DNA from: Tyzzerella sp.
GTDB taxonomy: Bacteria > Bacillota > Clostridia > Lachnospirales > Lachnospiraceae
Direction: 5' to 3'
NCBI GenBank assembly: GCA_017465565.1
Contig: JAFTWA010000018.1
Coordinates: forward strand, 41,662 to 105,661
Length of the DNA stretch: 64,000 bases
Program-made: the position numbers and the translations under genes
In this document: positions 46,238 to 55,063 of the stretch, in pieces
How positions within the stretch are numbered: the stretch's first letter is position 1
Layout of the letters: every line of letters begins with the position of its first letter
The notes under the pieces: model-generated
The model's input: only the letters and a program-made list of their open reading frames with translations
What the model was told of the DNA's origin: nothing
The model's database searches: none

Positions 46238-46979
46238 ATTTTTGGGGACTAGTCATGGACTCCCGGAAGCAAATCGGTTTTGTTCATCGACAATGATTGA
46301 AGTGAATGGAGCCGTATATGTGATTGATGCGGGAGGACCGCTCCTTGATATGCTTTTGAAAGCAGGAAAAACACCGCTTGATGTAAAGGGAATTTTTATT
46401 ACACATGCTCATGCGGACCATATGGCTGGACTTTATGGTTTCCTGGATACTGTTAACTGGTATTATAAACAAGCTTCCGTGAAAATCTTTATGCCAGAGC
46501 AAAAGGTGTGTGATTTGTTGTCTGAGTTGTTAGAATTTGTGGGAAACCGCCCAGTAGACATAAGTCGCATTTGCTGGGAAATCGTACGAGAAGGCATGTT
46601 CTACGAAGATGAAAACATTAAAATTACAGCATTTCCTACCGCCCATTTGAAAAAGTTGGGACGTCCATCATACGGTTACTGTGTGGAGGCTGAAGGAAAG
46701 AAAGTTGTTTTCACAGGAGACCTTTCGCAATGGTTAGAGGAAGACGATTATCCGAAAGCAGCCACTTCACAGGAAACAGATATGGTGATTTGTGAATTTG
46801 CGCATTTTACTCCAGAGCAAATTGAGGTTTATATGGCAAAGACCAAGACAAAGCAGTTCTGGTTTAATCATGTGGGATTGTCAAAAAAGTTTGACCGTTT
46901 TGAAGCGATAAGAGAAATGGAAAAGAAATTTTCATATCCAGTCCATATAGCATGTGACGGAGATGAAATTGAAATATAG
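46227..46979 (+). CDS. Metallo-beta-lactamase-fold hydrolase (RNase Z-like)
   Basis: A 250-residue cytoplasmic MBL protein. Metal motif THAHADHMAG (His60, His62, Asp64, His65), FTGDLSQW and a late FNHVGLS histidine. The start MKIRFLGTSHGLP is like RNase Z and phosphodiesterase MBL proteins. It overlaps the YesL-type gene by 11 bp and lies 11 bp before araD, so it is in the catabolic operon and is unlikely to be the housekeeping tRNA enzyme. I infer hydrolysis of a cyclic phosphate, phosphodiester or lactone intermediate. Confidence 0.85.
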   Translation: MKIRFLGTSHGLPEANRFCSSTMIEVNGAVYVIDAGGPLLDMLLKAGKTPLDVKGIFITHAHADHMAGLYGFLDTVNWYYKQASVKIFMPEQKVCDLLSELLEFVGNRPVDISRICWEIVREGMFYEDENIKITAFPTAHLKKLGRPSYGYCVEAEGKKVVFTGDLSQWLEEDDYPKAATSQETDMVICEFAHFTPEQIEVYMAKTKTKQFWFNHVGLSKKFDRFEAIREMEKKFSYPVHIACDGDEIEI

Positions 46980-46990
46980 GGAGAATTCTT

Positions 46991-47683
46991 ATGCTTGAAG
47001 AATTAAAGAAAAAAGTGTACGAGGCGAATATCGCCTTAAAGAAAAATAATCTGATAACGCTTACCTGGGGCAATGTTTCAGAAATAGATCGAGAAAGCGG
47101 ATTAATAGTAATTAAACCGTCAGGAGTCAGTTATGACACAATGGATCCTGAGGATATGGTTGTAGTTGATATGGAAGGAAACCGAGTGGAAGGAAAATGG
47201 AATCCTTCTTCTGATTTAAAGACTCATCTCGAACTATATAAAACTTTTCCTGAAATAGGCGGAGTGACACATACACATTCCAGATGGGCAACGATATTTG
47301 CTCAGTCTGAAATGTCTATACCTATATCAGGTACAACGCATGCCGATACATTTTACGGCGATATTCCTTGCACAAGAAAGCTCAGTGCAGAAGAAATCGC
47401 CAGTGATTATGAAATGGAAACAGGAAAAATCATCTGTGAGACATTCGCTGAGATAAATCCAATGGATATTCCAGCGGTACTAGTGTGCTCACACGGTCCA
47501 TTTACGTGGGGTAAGGATGCTGCAAAATCTGTTGAAAATGCAATTATTTTAGAAGAAGTTGCAATGATGGCATGGCACACATTGAAATTAAACTCAGATG
47601 CTGATTTCCAACAAGAGCTTGCAGATAAGCACTATTTCAGAAAACATGGGCCAAATGCTTATTACGGACAGAAATCATGTTAA
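46991..47683 (+). CDS. araD: L-ribulose-5-phosphate 4-epimerase
   Basis: A 230-residue class II aldolase/epimerase. Zinc histidines His94 and His96 in HTHSRWA and His168 in CSHGPF, with Asp119 in THADTFYGD as the catalytic acid, match the E. coli AraD layout (His95, His97, His171, Asp120). It converts L-ribulose-5-phosphate to D-xylulose-5-phosphate. It is the last gene of the run and overlaps the convergent AraC gene by 4 bp. No araA or araB is present, so the epimerase may act on a pentulose phosphate made by other enzymes here; related UlaF/SgbE epimerases share these motifs. Confidence 0.88.
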   Translation: MLEELKKKVYEANIALKKNNLITLTWGNVSEIDRESGLIVIKPSGVSYDTMDPEDMVVVDMEGNRVEGKWNPSSDLKTHLELYKTFPEIGGVTHTHSRWATIFAQSEMSIPISGTTHADTFYGDIPCTRKLSAEEIASDYEMETGKIICETFAEINPMDIPAVLVCSHGPFTWGKDAAKSVENAIILEEVAMMAWHTLKLNSDADFQQELADKHYFRKHGPNAYYGQKSC

Positions 47684-48495
47684 GTCTGTTTGCGGTATTG
47701 AGAAGGTGTCATTCCATAGTATGTTTTAAAGTCCTTTAAAAAATGTGCAAGGGAATTGATACCACTCTCTTCGCATATGGTGGAGATACTTCTGTCGGAA
47801 ACTCGCAGGAGTGTAGCAGCATGATTGAGTTGAAGTCCTCTAAGATATTGCTTGAAGGACTGACCAATCTCTTTATGAAATTTGCTACAAAAGTAATTAG
47901 GTGTTAAACCTACATAATCAGCTACTTCCTGCATAGTAATGTTGTTGGTGTAGTTGTGGTGGATATATTCCAGCGCCATGACCATAGTGTCGGAATTAGA
48001 GGTATGGTAGGTTTGTTTTTTGCTAAGGCGAATCAATTCAATTGCCAGACAATTCATAAGATGTCCGATTGTTTTAAGGCGTCCATACTTGTTGGAATTA
48101 CGTTCTTCTACAATTTTACTTAAGAATGGTATAAGAGACGCTTGCTCTTTGTCCGACAGTTTCATAATCAAACGATACTTGTCTGAAATAAGTGTTTTTT
48201 GGATATCGGAATCTAAGATATCTATCATGAATTGTATTTTGTACATAGCAACGGGTCCATCGCTGCTGTATTCATGTACATCGTATGGCTTTAGAAAATA
48301 AATCCAGCCAGGTCCCATTTCTATTTTGTGACCATTTATACACTCGCAAATAGTGCCGCTGGTAATTAAATGGATTTCATAAAAGTCATGCCAATGTGTT
48401 TTATAATTGTGTACTTTGCATTTATAAGATGCGTAGAAGGAATCGTTCTTGGATTCCTCATTGAAAGTTACAAGGTTAATATTTGAAATTTTCAT
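47680..48495 (-). CDS. AraC-family transcriptional regulator of the large operon
   Basis: A 271-residue regulator. The N-terminal half is a cupin ligand-binding domain (HDFYEIHLITSGTICECIN, GWIYFLKPYDVHEYS); the last 100 residues hold two HTH motifs (ITMQEVADYVGLTPNYFCSK and ISTICEESGINSLAHFLKDF, ending TPSQYRKQ). ATG 48495 has GGAG before it on the minus strand. It is convergent with araD and divergent from the dehydrogenase gene. An exact 20-bp sequence shared with the region before 25447 lies 37 bp upstream of its start, suggesting it controls the operon and itself. Confidence 0.9.
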   Translation of the reverse strand: MKISNINLVTFNEESKNDSFYASYKCKVHNYKTHWHDFYEIHLITSGTICECINGHKIEMGPGWIYFLKPYDVHEYSSDGPVAMYKIQFMIDILDSDIQKTLISDKYRLIMKLSDKEQASLIPFLSKIVEERNSNKYGRLKTIGHLMNCLAIELIRLSKKQTYHTSNSDTMVMALEYIHHNYTNNITMQEVADYVGLTPNYFCSKFHKEIGQSFKQYLRGLQLNHAATLLRVSDRSISTICEESGINSLAHFLKDFKTYYGMTPSQYRKQT

Positions 48496-48531
48496 ATTAA
48501 CTCCTTAAAATTTAGTGGAATTTTAAAAAAA

Positions 48532-48551
48532 TTATATCAAAAATTACGATT
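48532..48551. promoter_or_regulatory. 20-bp element shared with the operon promoter
   Basis: TTATATCAAAAATTACGATT is the exact reverse complement of 25346-25365. It sits in the 87-bp divergent interval between the AraC gene and the dehydrogenase gene. Relative to the AraC gene it faces the same way as it does relative to the gene at 25447. Confidence 0.55.
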
Positions 48552-48582
48552 ATTGTCTATAAAAACTAGGGGGAAAAGTAAA

Positions 48583-49524
48583 GTGATATCGAAAAAAATT
48601 GTTGTAACACCAAGAGGTTTTGCAAAATGTGGTCTCGATAATGCAAAAATTATGGAAGCGGCCGGCTTTGAAGTTGTCTATAACGACACTGGCGTAGCTT
48701 ACACAAAGGAAGAGTTTTATAAGATTACGAAAGATGCAGTTGGAGTGATTGTTGGTGTTGAGTCAGTAGACCGAGCATATATTGATGCGCATCCGAAGTT
48801 AAAAGCAGTTGTGAAGTTTGGTGTAGGTACAGATAATATAGATTTGGAGTATTGCAAAGAAAAAGGAATTTTTGTAGGAAGAACCGTTGGCTCCAACTCA
48901 AGAAGTGTAGCAGAACTGGCTATCAGCTTTGTGATTGCGGATTCTAAGAATTTGTATGACAGCATCGGAAACGCGAGGGAACATGGCTGGGCTAAAATGA
49001 CAGGATATGAAGTTCTGGATAAAACAATTGGTATTATCGGTTTTGGAGCGATTGGCAGAGAAGTTGCCAGAATGGCTTTTGGCCTTGGTATGCATGTTGT
49101 GGCTTATGATGTTTGTGGAATTGACAAAGAATTTGCGGAGAAGTTTGAGGTTGAAGAGGTATCAGTGGAAGAAATTGTTAAAGTGGCTGATTTTATTTCT
49201 TTACATATGCCGCTCACAGAGGAGACCAAAGATTTCATTTCTGCAAAGGAATTGAATCAGATGAAATCAAATGCTGTTTTAATTAATACTGCACGTGGCG
49301 GTATTGTAAATGAAGAAGATTTGTATGAAGCATTAAAGAATCATGTGATTCGTGCGGCCTATTTTGACGTATTTACAAGTGAACCGCCAAAAGAGGACGA
49401 ACCGTTGCTGCTATTGCCAAACTTTTATCTAACTCCACATATTGCTTCTAGAAGTAAAGAGGCAGAGAGAAAGACAGCGGATATTGCAACAAAGGTGATA
49501 CTTGAGGCACTTACTGTTGATTAG
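48583..49524 (+). CDS. D-2-hydroxyacid dehydrogenase (phosphoglycerate dehydrogenase-like)
   Basis: A 313-residue NAD-dependent enzyme. NAD loop GIIGFGAIGREVARM with glycines 153, 155 and 158, LINTARGGIVNEEDLYEAL, and catalytic His286 in LTPHIASRS. Without the ACT domain of long SerA types. GTG 48583 is chosen because AGGGGG (48568-48573) precedes it by 9 bases; an in-frame TTG at 48553 lies before that site. Divergent from the AraC gene and sharing its candidate operator, it probably belongs to the same regulon, acting on a hydroxy-acid product of the pathway. Confidence 0.87.
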   Translation: MISKKIVVTPRGFAKCGLDNAKIMEAAGFEVVYNDTGVAYTKEEFYKITKDAVGVIVGVESVDRAYIDAHPKLKAVVKFGVGTDNIDLEYCKEKGIFVGRTVGSNSRSVAELAISFVIADSKNLYDSIGNAREHGWAKMTGYEVLDKTIGIIGFGAIGREVARMAFGLGMHVVAYDVCGIDKEFAEKFEVEEVSVEEIVKVADFISLHMPLTEETKDFISAKELNQMKSNAVLINTARGGIVNEEDLYEALKNHVIRAAYFDVFTSEPPKEDEPLLLLPNFYLTPHIASRSKEAERKTADIATKVILEALTVD

Positions 49525-49561
49525 AAGTAATATATCTCCAGTACATTTGCAACAAAACACT

Positions 49562-49650
49562 TGCGTATTATATGGAAAATGGCATATAATATATATGCGT
49601 ACTATATATAAAATGCAGCTGTATTGATGTGCGTATTATTTTGAAAAGTG
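49562..49650 (+). repeat. Three 34-bp tandem repeats before the ATPase gene
   Basis: TGCGTATTAT at 49562, TGCGTACTAT at 49596 and TGCGTATTAT at 49630 recur at exactly 34-bp intervals. AAAATG follows at the same offset in the first two copies and GAAAA in the third. The array ends just before the start at 49663 and overlaps AT-rich promoter-like DNA (TATATATAAAAT). Confidence 0.7.
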
Positions 49651-49662
49651 TAGGTGAGAAAT

Positions 49663-51027
49663 ATGGTGTTCTGGAGAAAAATATATAAACAGTTGTTAGA
49701 GTGGAAGAATGAAACTAATGGAGAAAAAGCATTATTAGTAGAAGGTGCAAGGCGAATAGGAAAATCAACCATCATAGAAGAATTTGGAAAAAAAGAGTAC
49801 AAATCTTATATTTTAATCGATTTTAATGATGTAAGTGACAGTGTGATTGATGCATTTCATAACTATTTAAATGACTTAGATACTTTTTTTCTAATACTAT
49901 CTACGGAATATAAAAAGACTTTATATCCAAGAGAAACTCTGATTATATTCGATGAAGTACAACGATTTCCTAAGGCAAGACAATCCATTAAAAAACTGGT
50001 AAAGGATGGAAGATTCGACTATATAGAAACTGGTTCGCTTATTTCCATTAAGGAGAACGTCAAAGATATTACGTTACCATCAGAGGAGCGGAAACTTAGG
50101 ATGTATCCTTTAGATTTTGAAGAATTTTGTGCAGCTCTTGATGAGAAACCAATGGTGGAATATATTAAGGCATGCTTCGAGAAGAAAATACCGTTGGAAG
50201 ATAAATTGCACCATAAGGCCATGCTGCTTTTTAGGCAATTCTTAATCGTTGGCGGGATGCCAAAGAGTGTACTGGCTTATAAGGAACATGCAAAAAGTTT
50301 TCAAAAGTCTGATGCAGAAAAACGCGATATCTTAGCATTGTATCGAAATGATATTATGAAGATAGATAGTAAATATAGGTCAAAGGTACTGGCGTTGTTT
50401 GACCAAATTCCAAGCTTTCTTTCTAAACATGAAAAAAGAGTGGTTCTATCAGACATTGAAAAGCAATCCACTTTTGAACAGTTTCATGATACTTTTTTCT
50501 GGTTAAGTGACTCTATGATTGCAAACGAGTGTTTCAATTGTGGCGATCCGAATATCGGATTATCTTTAAACGAAGACCGCACATATGTGAAGTGCTATAT
50601 GGGAGATACGGGGCTTTTGATTAGCCATACATTCGATGAAAATGAGATTGAAAAAGAGGAACTATATCGGATGTTGCTTTTGGGACGTTTATCTGTAAAT
50701 GAAGGAATGTTCTTTGAGAATGCGGTTGCGCAGGAATTGGTTTCTAAAGGACATAAACTTTATTTTTACACGCATTATAATGAAGAAAAACATCGAAATG
50801 ATATTGAAATCGATTTTTTGCTCTCTAACAAAAGTAAAACAAGGTATAAAATTTCACCAGTGGAAGTAAAGTCGAACGAAAGATATAGTATCACGTCGCT
50901 GGAAAGATTTATGGATAAGTATGCAGATAGAATTGACATGGCATACGTGATTCATCCAAAGAATTTCAAGATGACGGAGAAAATCATGTATTTGCCGGCG
51001 TATATGATTATGTGCATAGGGCACTAA
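49663..51027 (+). CDS. AAA ATPase with DUF4143 domain
   Basis: A 454-residue protein of the AAA_14/DUF4143 type. Walker A GARRIGKST at 28-36, Walker B LIIFDEVQ with Asp97 and Glu98, YIETGSLIS as sensor, and a C-terminal nuclease-like DUF4143 part (FFENAVAQELVSKGHKLYFY, then EIDFLL and PVEVKS). ATG 49663 follows AGGTGAG (49652-49658); the in-frame GTG 49654 lies inside that site. Such genes are scattered, often variable, in gut bacterial genomes; function is not established, and the restriction-nuclease-like E..IDFLL..PVEVKS residues suggest DNA-directed action. It is isolated between two carbohydrate loci. Confidence 0.88.
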   Translation: MVFWRKIYKQLLEWKNETNGEKALLVEGARRIGKSTIIEEFGKKEYKSYILIDFNDVSDSVIDAFHNYLNDLDTFFLILSTEYKKTLYPRETLIIFDEVQRFPKARQSIKKLVKDGRFDYIETGSLISIKENVKDITLPSEERKLRMYPLDFEEFCAALDEKPMVEYIKACFEKKIPLEDKLHHKAMLLFRQFLIVGGMPKSVLAYKEHAKSFQKSDAEKRDILALYRNDIMKIDSKYRSKVLALFDQIPSFLSKHEKRVVLSDIEKQSTFEQFHDTFFWLSDSMIANECFNCGDPNIGLSLNEDRTYVKCYMGDTGLLISHTFDENEIEKEELYRMLLLGRLSVNEGMFFENAVAQELVSKGHKLYFYTHYNEEKHRNDIEIDFLLSNKSKTRYKISPVEVKSNERYSITSLERFMDKYADRIDMAYVIHPKNFKMTEKIMYLPAYMIMCIGH

Positions 51028-51053
51028 CGGTATGGATAGTTCTTTTGCTATGA

Positions 51054-51085
51054 TGGGCGATTTTTAAAAGAACTTAGGAGACTTT
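51054..51085 (+). promoter_or_regulatory. Element shared by AraC gene and ABC operon (copy 1)
   Basis: TGGGCGATTTTTAAAAG (51054-51070), followed by TTAGGAGACTT, resembles 52103-52132 (TGGGCGATTTTTAGAAG, then TTGGATGACTT). One copy precedes each transcription unit, so this is a candidate binding site for the AraC protein at 51237. Confidence 0.5.
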
Positions 51086-51166
51086 TCGTGTTGTTTTAAA
51101 CTACAAAACATATTAGAATACAAGTAAGAGTTGGAAGTACTTACCAAAACGGCCAACACTTATTCT

Positions 51167-51196
51167 TTGACACGTAAATGGTAGTAATAGTATAAT
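51167..51196 (+). promoter_or_regulatory. Promoter of the AraC gene at 51237
   Basis: TTGACA (51167-51172), 18-bp spacer, TATAAT (51191-51196): a near-consensus promoter 41 bp before the start codon. The shared element at 51054 lies about 100 bp upstream of it. Confidence 0.75.
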
Positions 51197-51236
51197 TTTA
51201 ACGGATTATACGTCGTGAAAAGGTTACAGGTGAAAC

Positions 51237-52046
51237 ATGCGAAGAGTTAAGAACGAAGAAAGAAAAAATGAAATTGAAAGAGACGAGGCTTCTCGTTTTG
51301 TTGCCGAGCAGTACGTAAGCAATGGCTATTATCTTCACTTTCACAGAAACGTTGAAATCTATGGTGTTGTGAAAGGAAAGGTTGCAGTTACCATCGCAGG
51401 AGAATGCGTGTCACTTACGGATGGGCAGATTGCAATTATTGATGGATTGGAAAATCACAGTTATGAGATTGACGGTGAAGCAGAAGTGTTCTTCTTTCAT
51501 GTTGGGACGCGTTATCTCAGGAATTTCCTTTCGTTATATCCGAATAAGAGGCTGCCGCATTGGCTATTAGATGTGAACTACAATAAAGTTCTTCATGAAC
51601 GCATTAAGAAGATTATTGGTGTTCCGCAGGAGGATATTCCGGAACTGAAACGAATTGGACTTACTTGTCAGTTGTTTTCCGATATCATAGAGCACTATGG
51701 TCTGGTGGAAAAGAGTGGAAGCGCGGCGAATGATAATGATTTAATCACACAGGTTGTACAGTACATATATGAGCACTATAATGAAAACATTACATTGGAG
51801 ACGCTGTCGAAGGTGTTTTATATTTCGCCTAAAGCACTCAGTAAGAAAATTGGGAAGAGGCTGAATGTAGACTTGCGAGTGTTTATTAATGATATCAGGG
51901 TACAGAAAGCAGTTGAGATGATGGACGACCCTAAGAATAAAGACAAGACCATGAATGATATTATTGCCATGTGTGGTTTTAATAATATGGGTACATTCTA
52001 CCGAAGCTATGAACGTAATTTCAAGTTCCGAAAATTGGATAAATAA
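51237..52046 (+). CDS. AraC-family transcriptional regulator of the GH43 locus
   Basis: A 269-residue regulator. Cupin-like sensing domain at the N-terminus (YYLHFHRNVEIYGVVKGKVA and DGQIAIIDGLENHSYEI) and a C-terminal AraC HTH pair (ITLETLSKVFYISPKALSKK and MNDIIAMCGFNNMGTFYRSY). ACAGGTG precedes ATG 51237. A terminator at 52069 separates it from the ABC operon, which begins at 52252 with a related upstream element, so it probably controls both itself and that operon in response to an imported sugar. Confidence 0.9.
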   Translation: MRRVKNEERKNEIERDEASRFVAEQYVSNGYYLHFHRNVEIYGVVKGKVAVTIAGECVSLTDGQIAIIDGLENHSYEIDGEAEVFFFHVGTRYLRNFLSLYPNKRLPHWLLDVNYNKVLHERIKKIIGVPQEDIPELKRIGLTCQLFSDIIEHYGLVEKSGSAANDNDLITQVVQYIYEHYNENITLETLSKVFYISPKALSKKIGKRLNVDLRVFINDIRVQKAVEMMDDPKNKDKTMNDIIAMCGFNNMGTFYRSYERNFKFRKLDK

Positions 52047-52068
52047 TAGCAAAATATTAAATCGCAGG

Positions 52069-52103
52069 AATAACAGAGCAAATCGCTCTGTTATTTTTAT
52101 TTT
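52069..52103 (+). terminator. Rho-independent terminator after AraC gene
   Basis: AATAACAGAGC (52069-52079) pairs perfectly with GCTCTGTTATT (52085-52095), 5-base loop, followed by a T-rich tail. Confidence 0.82.
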
Positions 52104-52132
52104 GGGCGATTTTTAGAAGTTATTGGATGACT
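52103..52132 (+). promoter_or_regulatory. Element shared by AraC gene and ABC operon (copy 2)
   Basis: TGGGCGATTTTTAGAAG followed by TTGGATGACTT, matching the element at 51054 in sequence, order and direction. It lies about 120 bp before the binding-protein gene. Confidence 0.5.
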
Positions 52133-52251
52133 TATCTAATTGTTTCGTATGGTTAAAAAGACTAAAATGGTAATAAGATAATTGGAAAATTGGGCACATT
52201 ACACAAAAATGTCAAAATAATCCAAAAAAATTAATAAGAGGAGGATTTACT

Positions 52252-54078
52252 ATGAAAACACAACTTAAGAAAATAACAGCGCTTTTACTTGCAGCTGTTA
52301 TGGCACTCAGCGTTACTGCATGTGGCGGTGGCGGCGACGACAAAAATGCAGATGCAGGTGACAGAACCGTTATCTACTACGCTGCATCTTACGTTACAGC
52401 GCAGGTGCGTGACGCTTACCTTGAACTTGTAAAGACTTACAATGACGGACAAGGTAAAGAAGATGGCGTTTATGTACAGATGACAGAGAACTCTGGTGGA
52501 ATCGCAGGTCTGGATTCAGCACTCAGAAGCAATTACATGTACGATGTACTTCAGCTCAATGATGATGAATACAAAGCACTTGCTATGCAGGGCGGAAATT
52601 ACTTCAAGGCATTAGATGAATATCTTACAGAAGACGCAAAGGCTGCTATGAACTGGAGTGACATTCCAGCCAGCCTTGTAAATCGTTTCCGTTTCAACAC
52701 AAAAGCAGATGAAAACAACATCTTCCAGGCGGGAGCAGGCGCAGAACTTTTAGCACTTCCTAATGGAAGCAACCCGCAGGTTCTTTTCTATAATAAAGCA
52801 ATCTTAGAACAATGTGGAATCAACATTATTTCTGTTCCGGAATCAGAATTAGAAGCTTACAATTCAGCTAACAGCGCCAGCATAAAGGCACACGGTTATG
52901 CAGAATACAAAGAAGCTCCATACGCAGATGCAAAGAGCAGCAAGAACGAAGCTGGCGAATTCGTATACAAAGTATTCAACGAATGTATCGCAATGAACTG
53001 GGATGAACTCCGATGTGTGGCACGCGCTATGCAAAAACAATACGGATATGAATACGGCTACATGAGTGAGTGGTGGTTCAGCCACGGTTGGTCAGTAGGC
53101 GGCGACTGTATCGGATGGAATGACGAAACAAGTGAATACGAGCTTGCTCTTACCGATAAACAGGCAAACTACTTAGCGCTTACAGATATTACAGTAAACG
53201 GAACAAACTATGCAAAGGGTGACGTACTCTTTTACGAAGATAAGACATTTTTAAATGAAAATGCTTCGGAACTTCAGGCATTAAGTGGAAAAGTATATGC
53301 ACTTCCTTCTACATACGATGCAATTTTAGAATTCAACCGCTTAGGTGTACCAGCTGACAAAGATGCAGACACAGGAATTAAGGGATATGGAGTTGCTCCA
53401 AGCACAACCACAAACCGTGCAGCACGTTTTACATCTGGAAAAGACTGTCCATTCCTTATTGAATACTTCTCAAATGCAGAGTCTTACAAGGGAATCCTTG
53501 GGGATGATTTGGGAATGACACTTCCTGCACAATACAGAGAATATGTTGGTGGAAGCACTTATACAAATGGCGGGAATGAATACCTTAAGGTGATTGGTGA
53601 GTCTTACGATGGAGCAGTTTTCACAGGTGATTTACATATGGAAGGCGATGCAGCTATCGTAGGCGAATCTACAACAGCAAGTGAAGCATCAGGATTATTT
53701 GTTCCAGCAAACACAAAGAACCAGAACTATGAAGAAGCATTCAAGTTCATCAGTTGGGCTGCAGGTCCAGAAGGACAGGCAATCCTTGCAAAAGGAAATG
53801 CAGCAGTTCCTAACCAGACAACATACGGACTTGGCGATTACGCAAAAGCAGAAGAAAGAACAATTCCAAACATGTGGGCAGGTGCATACGTTGCACAAAA
53901 AGCTGACATTGGTGACTACACATACTTTACTTCTTTAACATGGATTACAGAATGGTCACAGACCTTCAATAGTGATGTGCGTGCAGGAAAAATGACACTT
54001 ACGGCTTTCATGGATGCTAAGAAAGAAGTAGCTGATACTACACTTAAAGGTATGAATATCCGAATTAACGGGAGGTAG
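52252..54078 (+). CDS. ABC transporter substrate-binding lipoprotein
   Basis: A 608-residue solute-binding lipoprotein; signal ends LSVTAC with Cys24, followed by a glycine/aspartate linker. The pattern (VYYAL-type lobes, NPQVLFYNKAILEQCGI, GLFVPANTKNQNYEEAFKFI, then SWAAGPEGQAILAKGNAAVP) is that of large family 1 sugar-binding proteins; its size suits oligosaccharides. Ribosome site AAGAGGAGG before ATG 52252. Cotranscribed with two permeases, a GH43 lipoprotein and a giant surface protein. Confidence 0.92.
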   Translation: MKTQLKKITALLLAAVMALSVTACGGGGDDKNADAGDRTVIYYAASYVTAQVRDAYLELVKTYNDGQGKEDGVYVQMTENSGGIAGLDSALRSNYMYDVLQLNDDEYKALAMQGGNYFKALDEYLTEDAKAAMNWSDIPASLVNRFRFNTKADENNIFQAGAGAELLALPNGSNPQVLFYNKAILEQCGINIISVPESELEAYNSANSASIKAHGYAEYKEAPYADAKSSKNEAGEFVYKVFNECIAMNWDELRCVARAMQKQYGYEYGYMSEWWFSHGWSVGGDCIGWNDETSEYELALTDKQANYLALTDITVNGTNYAKGDVLFYEDKTFLNENASELQALSGKVYALPSTYDAILEFNRLGVPADKDADTGIKGYGVAPSTTTNRAARFTSGKDCPFLIEYFSNAESYKGILGDDLGMTLPAQYREYVGGSTYTNGGNEYLKVIGESYDGAVFTGDLHMEGDAAIVGESTTASEASGLFVPANTKNQNYEEAFKFISWAAGPEGQAILAKGNAAVPNQTTYGLGDYAKAEERTIPNMWAGAYVAQKADIGDYTYFTSLTWITEWSQTFNSDVRAGKMTLTAFMDAKKEVADTTLKGMNIRINGR

Positions 54079-54083
54079 TTCCT

Positions 54084-55046
54084 ATGCAGACGGCGAATAA
54101 AAAGAAAAAACCTTGGAAGAAGGAGCAGATAATCGCTCTCGTTGTAGCGATTATCCCTCTTCTTGGATTTATTATTTTCAATGGTTTTCCGCTGCTGATT
54201 TCCTTTATTGGTATGTTTTGTAATGTTGATTTATACGACCTTGGAAACATACAGTGGAACAATTTTGAAGGCTTCAAGTCCGTATTTATACCAAGACATG
54301 CCTTTGACCTGTTTTACTTTGACTTATCGAAGTACTTTTATAAATCAGTAGTGATTACAATCTGGATTGCTTCAGTCCAGCTTGTAACACTCCTCATTTC
54401 GTTGTTTATTGCAACTCTTCTTCGTGAAAAATTTGCGGGAAGTAAGCTTTTCCAGATTCTATTCTTTATTCCTTACATCTGTTCTACGGTAGCAGTAGCC
54501 CTGATGTGGAGATGGATTTTCGATTGGGAAGGCGGTATTTTAAACAGCATTCTTGGAACTGACACCAAGTGGCTGGAGGACCCGAAGACCATGACATGGT
54601 GTATCATTATCGCCATTATCTGGCAGGCACCTGGGTACGGTATTGTCATGTACAAGGCTGCATTCTCTAACATTAACAATGCGTTATATGAAGCAGCGGC
54701 TATCGACGGGGCAAATGCATGGCAGAAGTTCCGAAACGTTACACTTCCTGGAATCAGCCCAACTACATTCTTCCTCTTACAGGCAGGTGTAGGAGCCGGA
54801 TTCCTAACATACGACTTGGCGCAATTAATCATTCCAAACGCGTGGGGCGTACCTGGTGGAAACGAATCCATGGGTCTGACGCTCATGCGACTGGTATACT
54901 TCCTGATTACAAACTCAACAACGACGGATGCCAACGGCGTAAGCTACATGGTATCCTGCGCATGTGTAATCAGCTGGCTGCTCTTCCTTGTAACAGGTAC
55001 CCTTTCTATGATCCTGTTTAAGCAGAGAGAAAAAAGTGCATCATAG
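54084..55046 (+). CDS. Sugar ABC transporter permease (MalF-like)
   Basis: A 320-residue permease with a Lys-rich cytosolic N-terminus, six membrane segments and EAA loop YEAAAIDGANAWQKFRNVTL. GGGAGG (54070-54075) overlaps the end of the binding-protein gene. Works with the permease at 55064. No ATPase gene is in the window. Confidence 0.93.
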   Translation: MQTANKKKKPWKKEQIIALVVAIIPLLGFIIFNGFPLLISFIGMFCNVDLYDLGNIQWNNFEGFKSVFIPRHAFDLFYFDLSKYFYKSVVITIWIASVQLVTLLISLFIATLLREKFAGSKLFQILFFIPYICSTVAVALMWRWIFDWEGGILNSILGTDTKWLEDPKTMTWCIIIAIIWQAPGYGIVMYKAAFSNINNALYEAAAIDGANAWQKFRNVTLPGISPTTFFLLQAGVGAGFLTYDLAQLIIPNAWGVPGGNESMGLTLMRLVYFLITNSTTTDANGVSYMVSCACVISWLLFLVTGTLSMILFKQREKSAS

Positions 55047-55063
55047 GGAAGGACGGTGAAATT

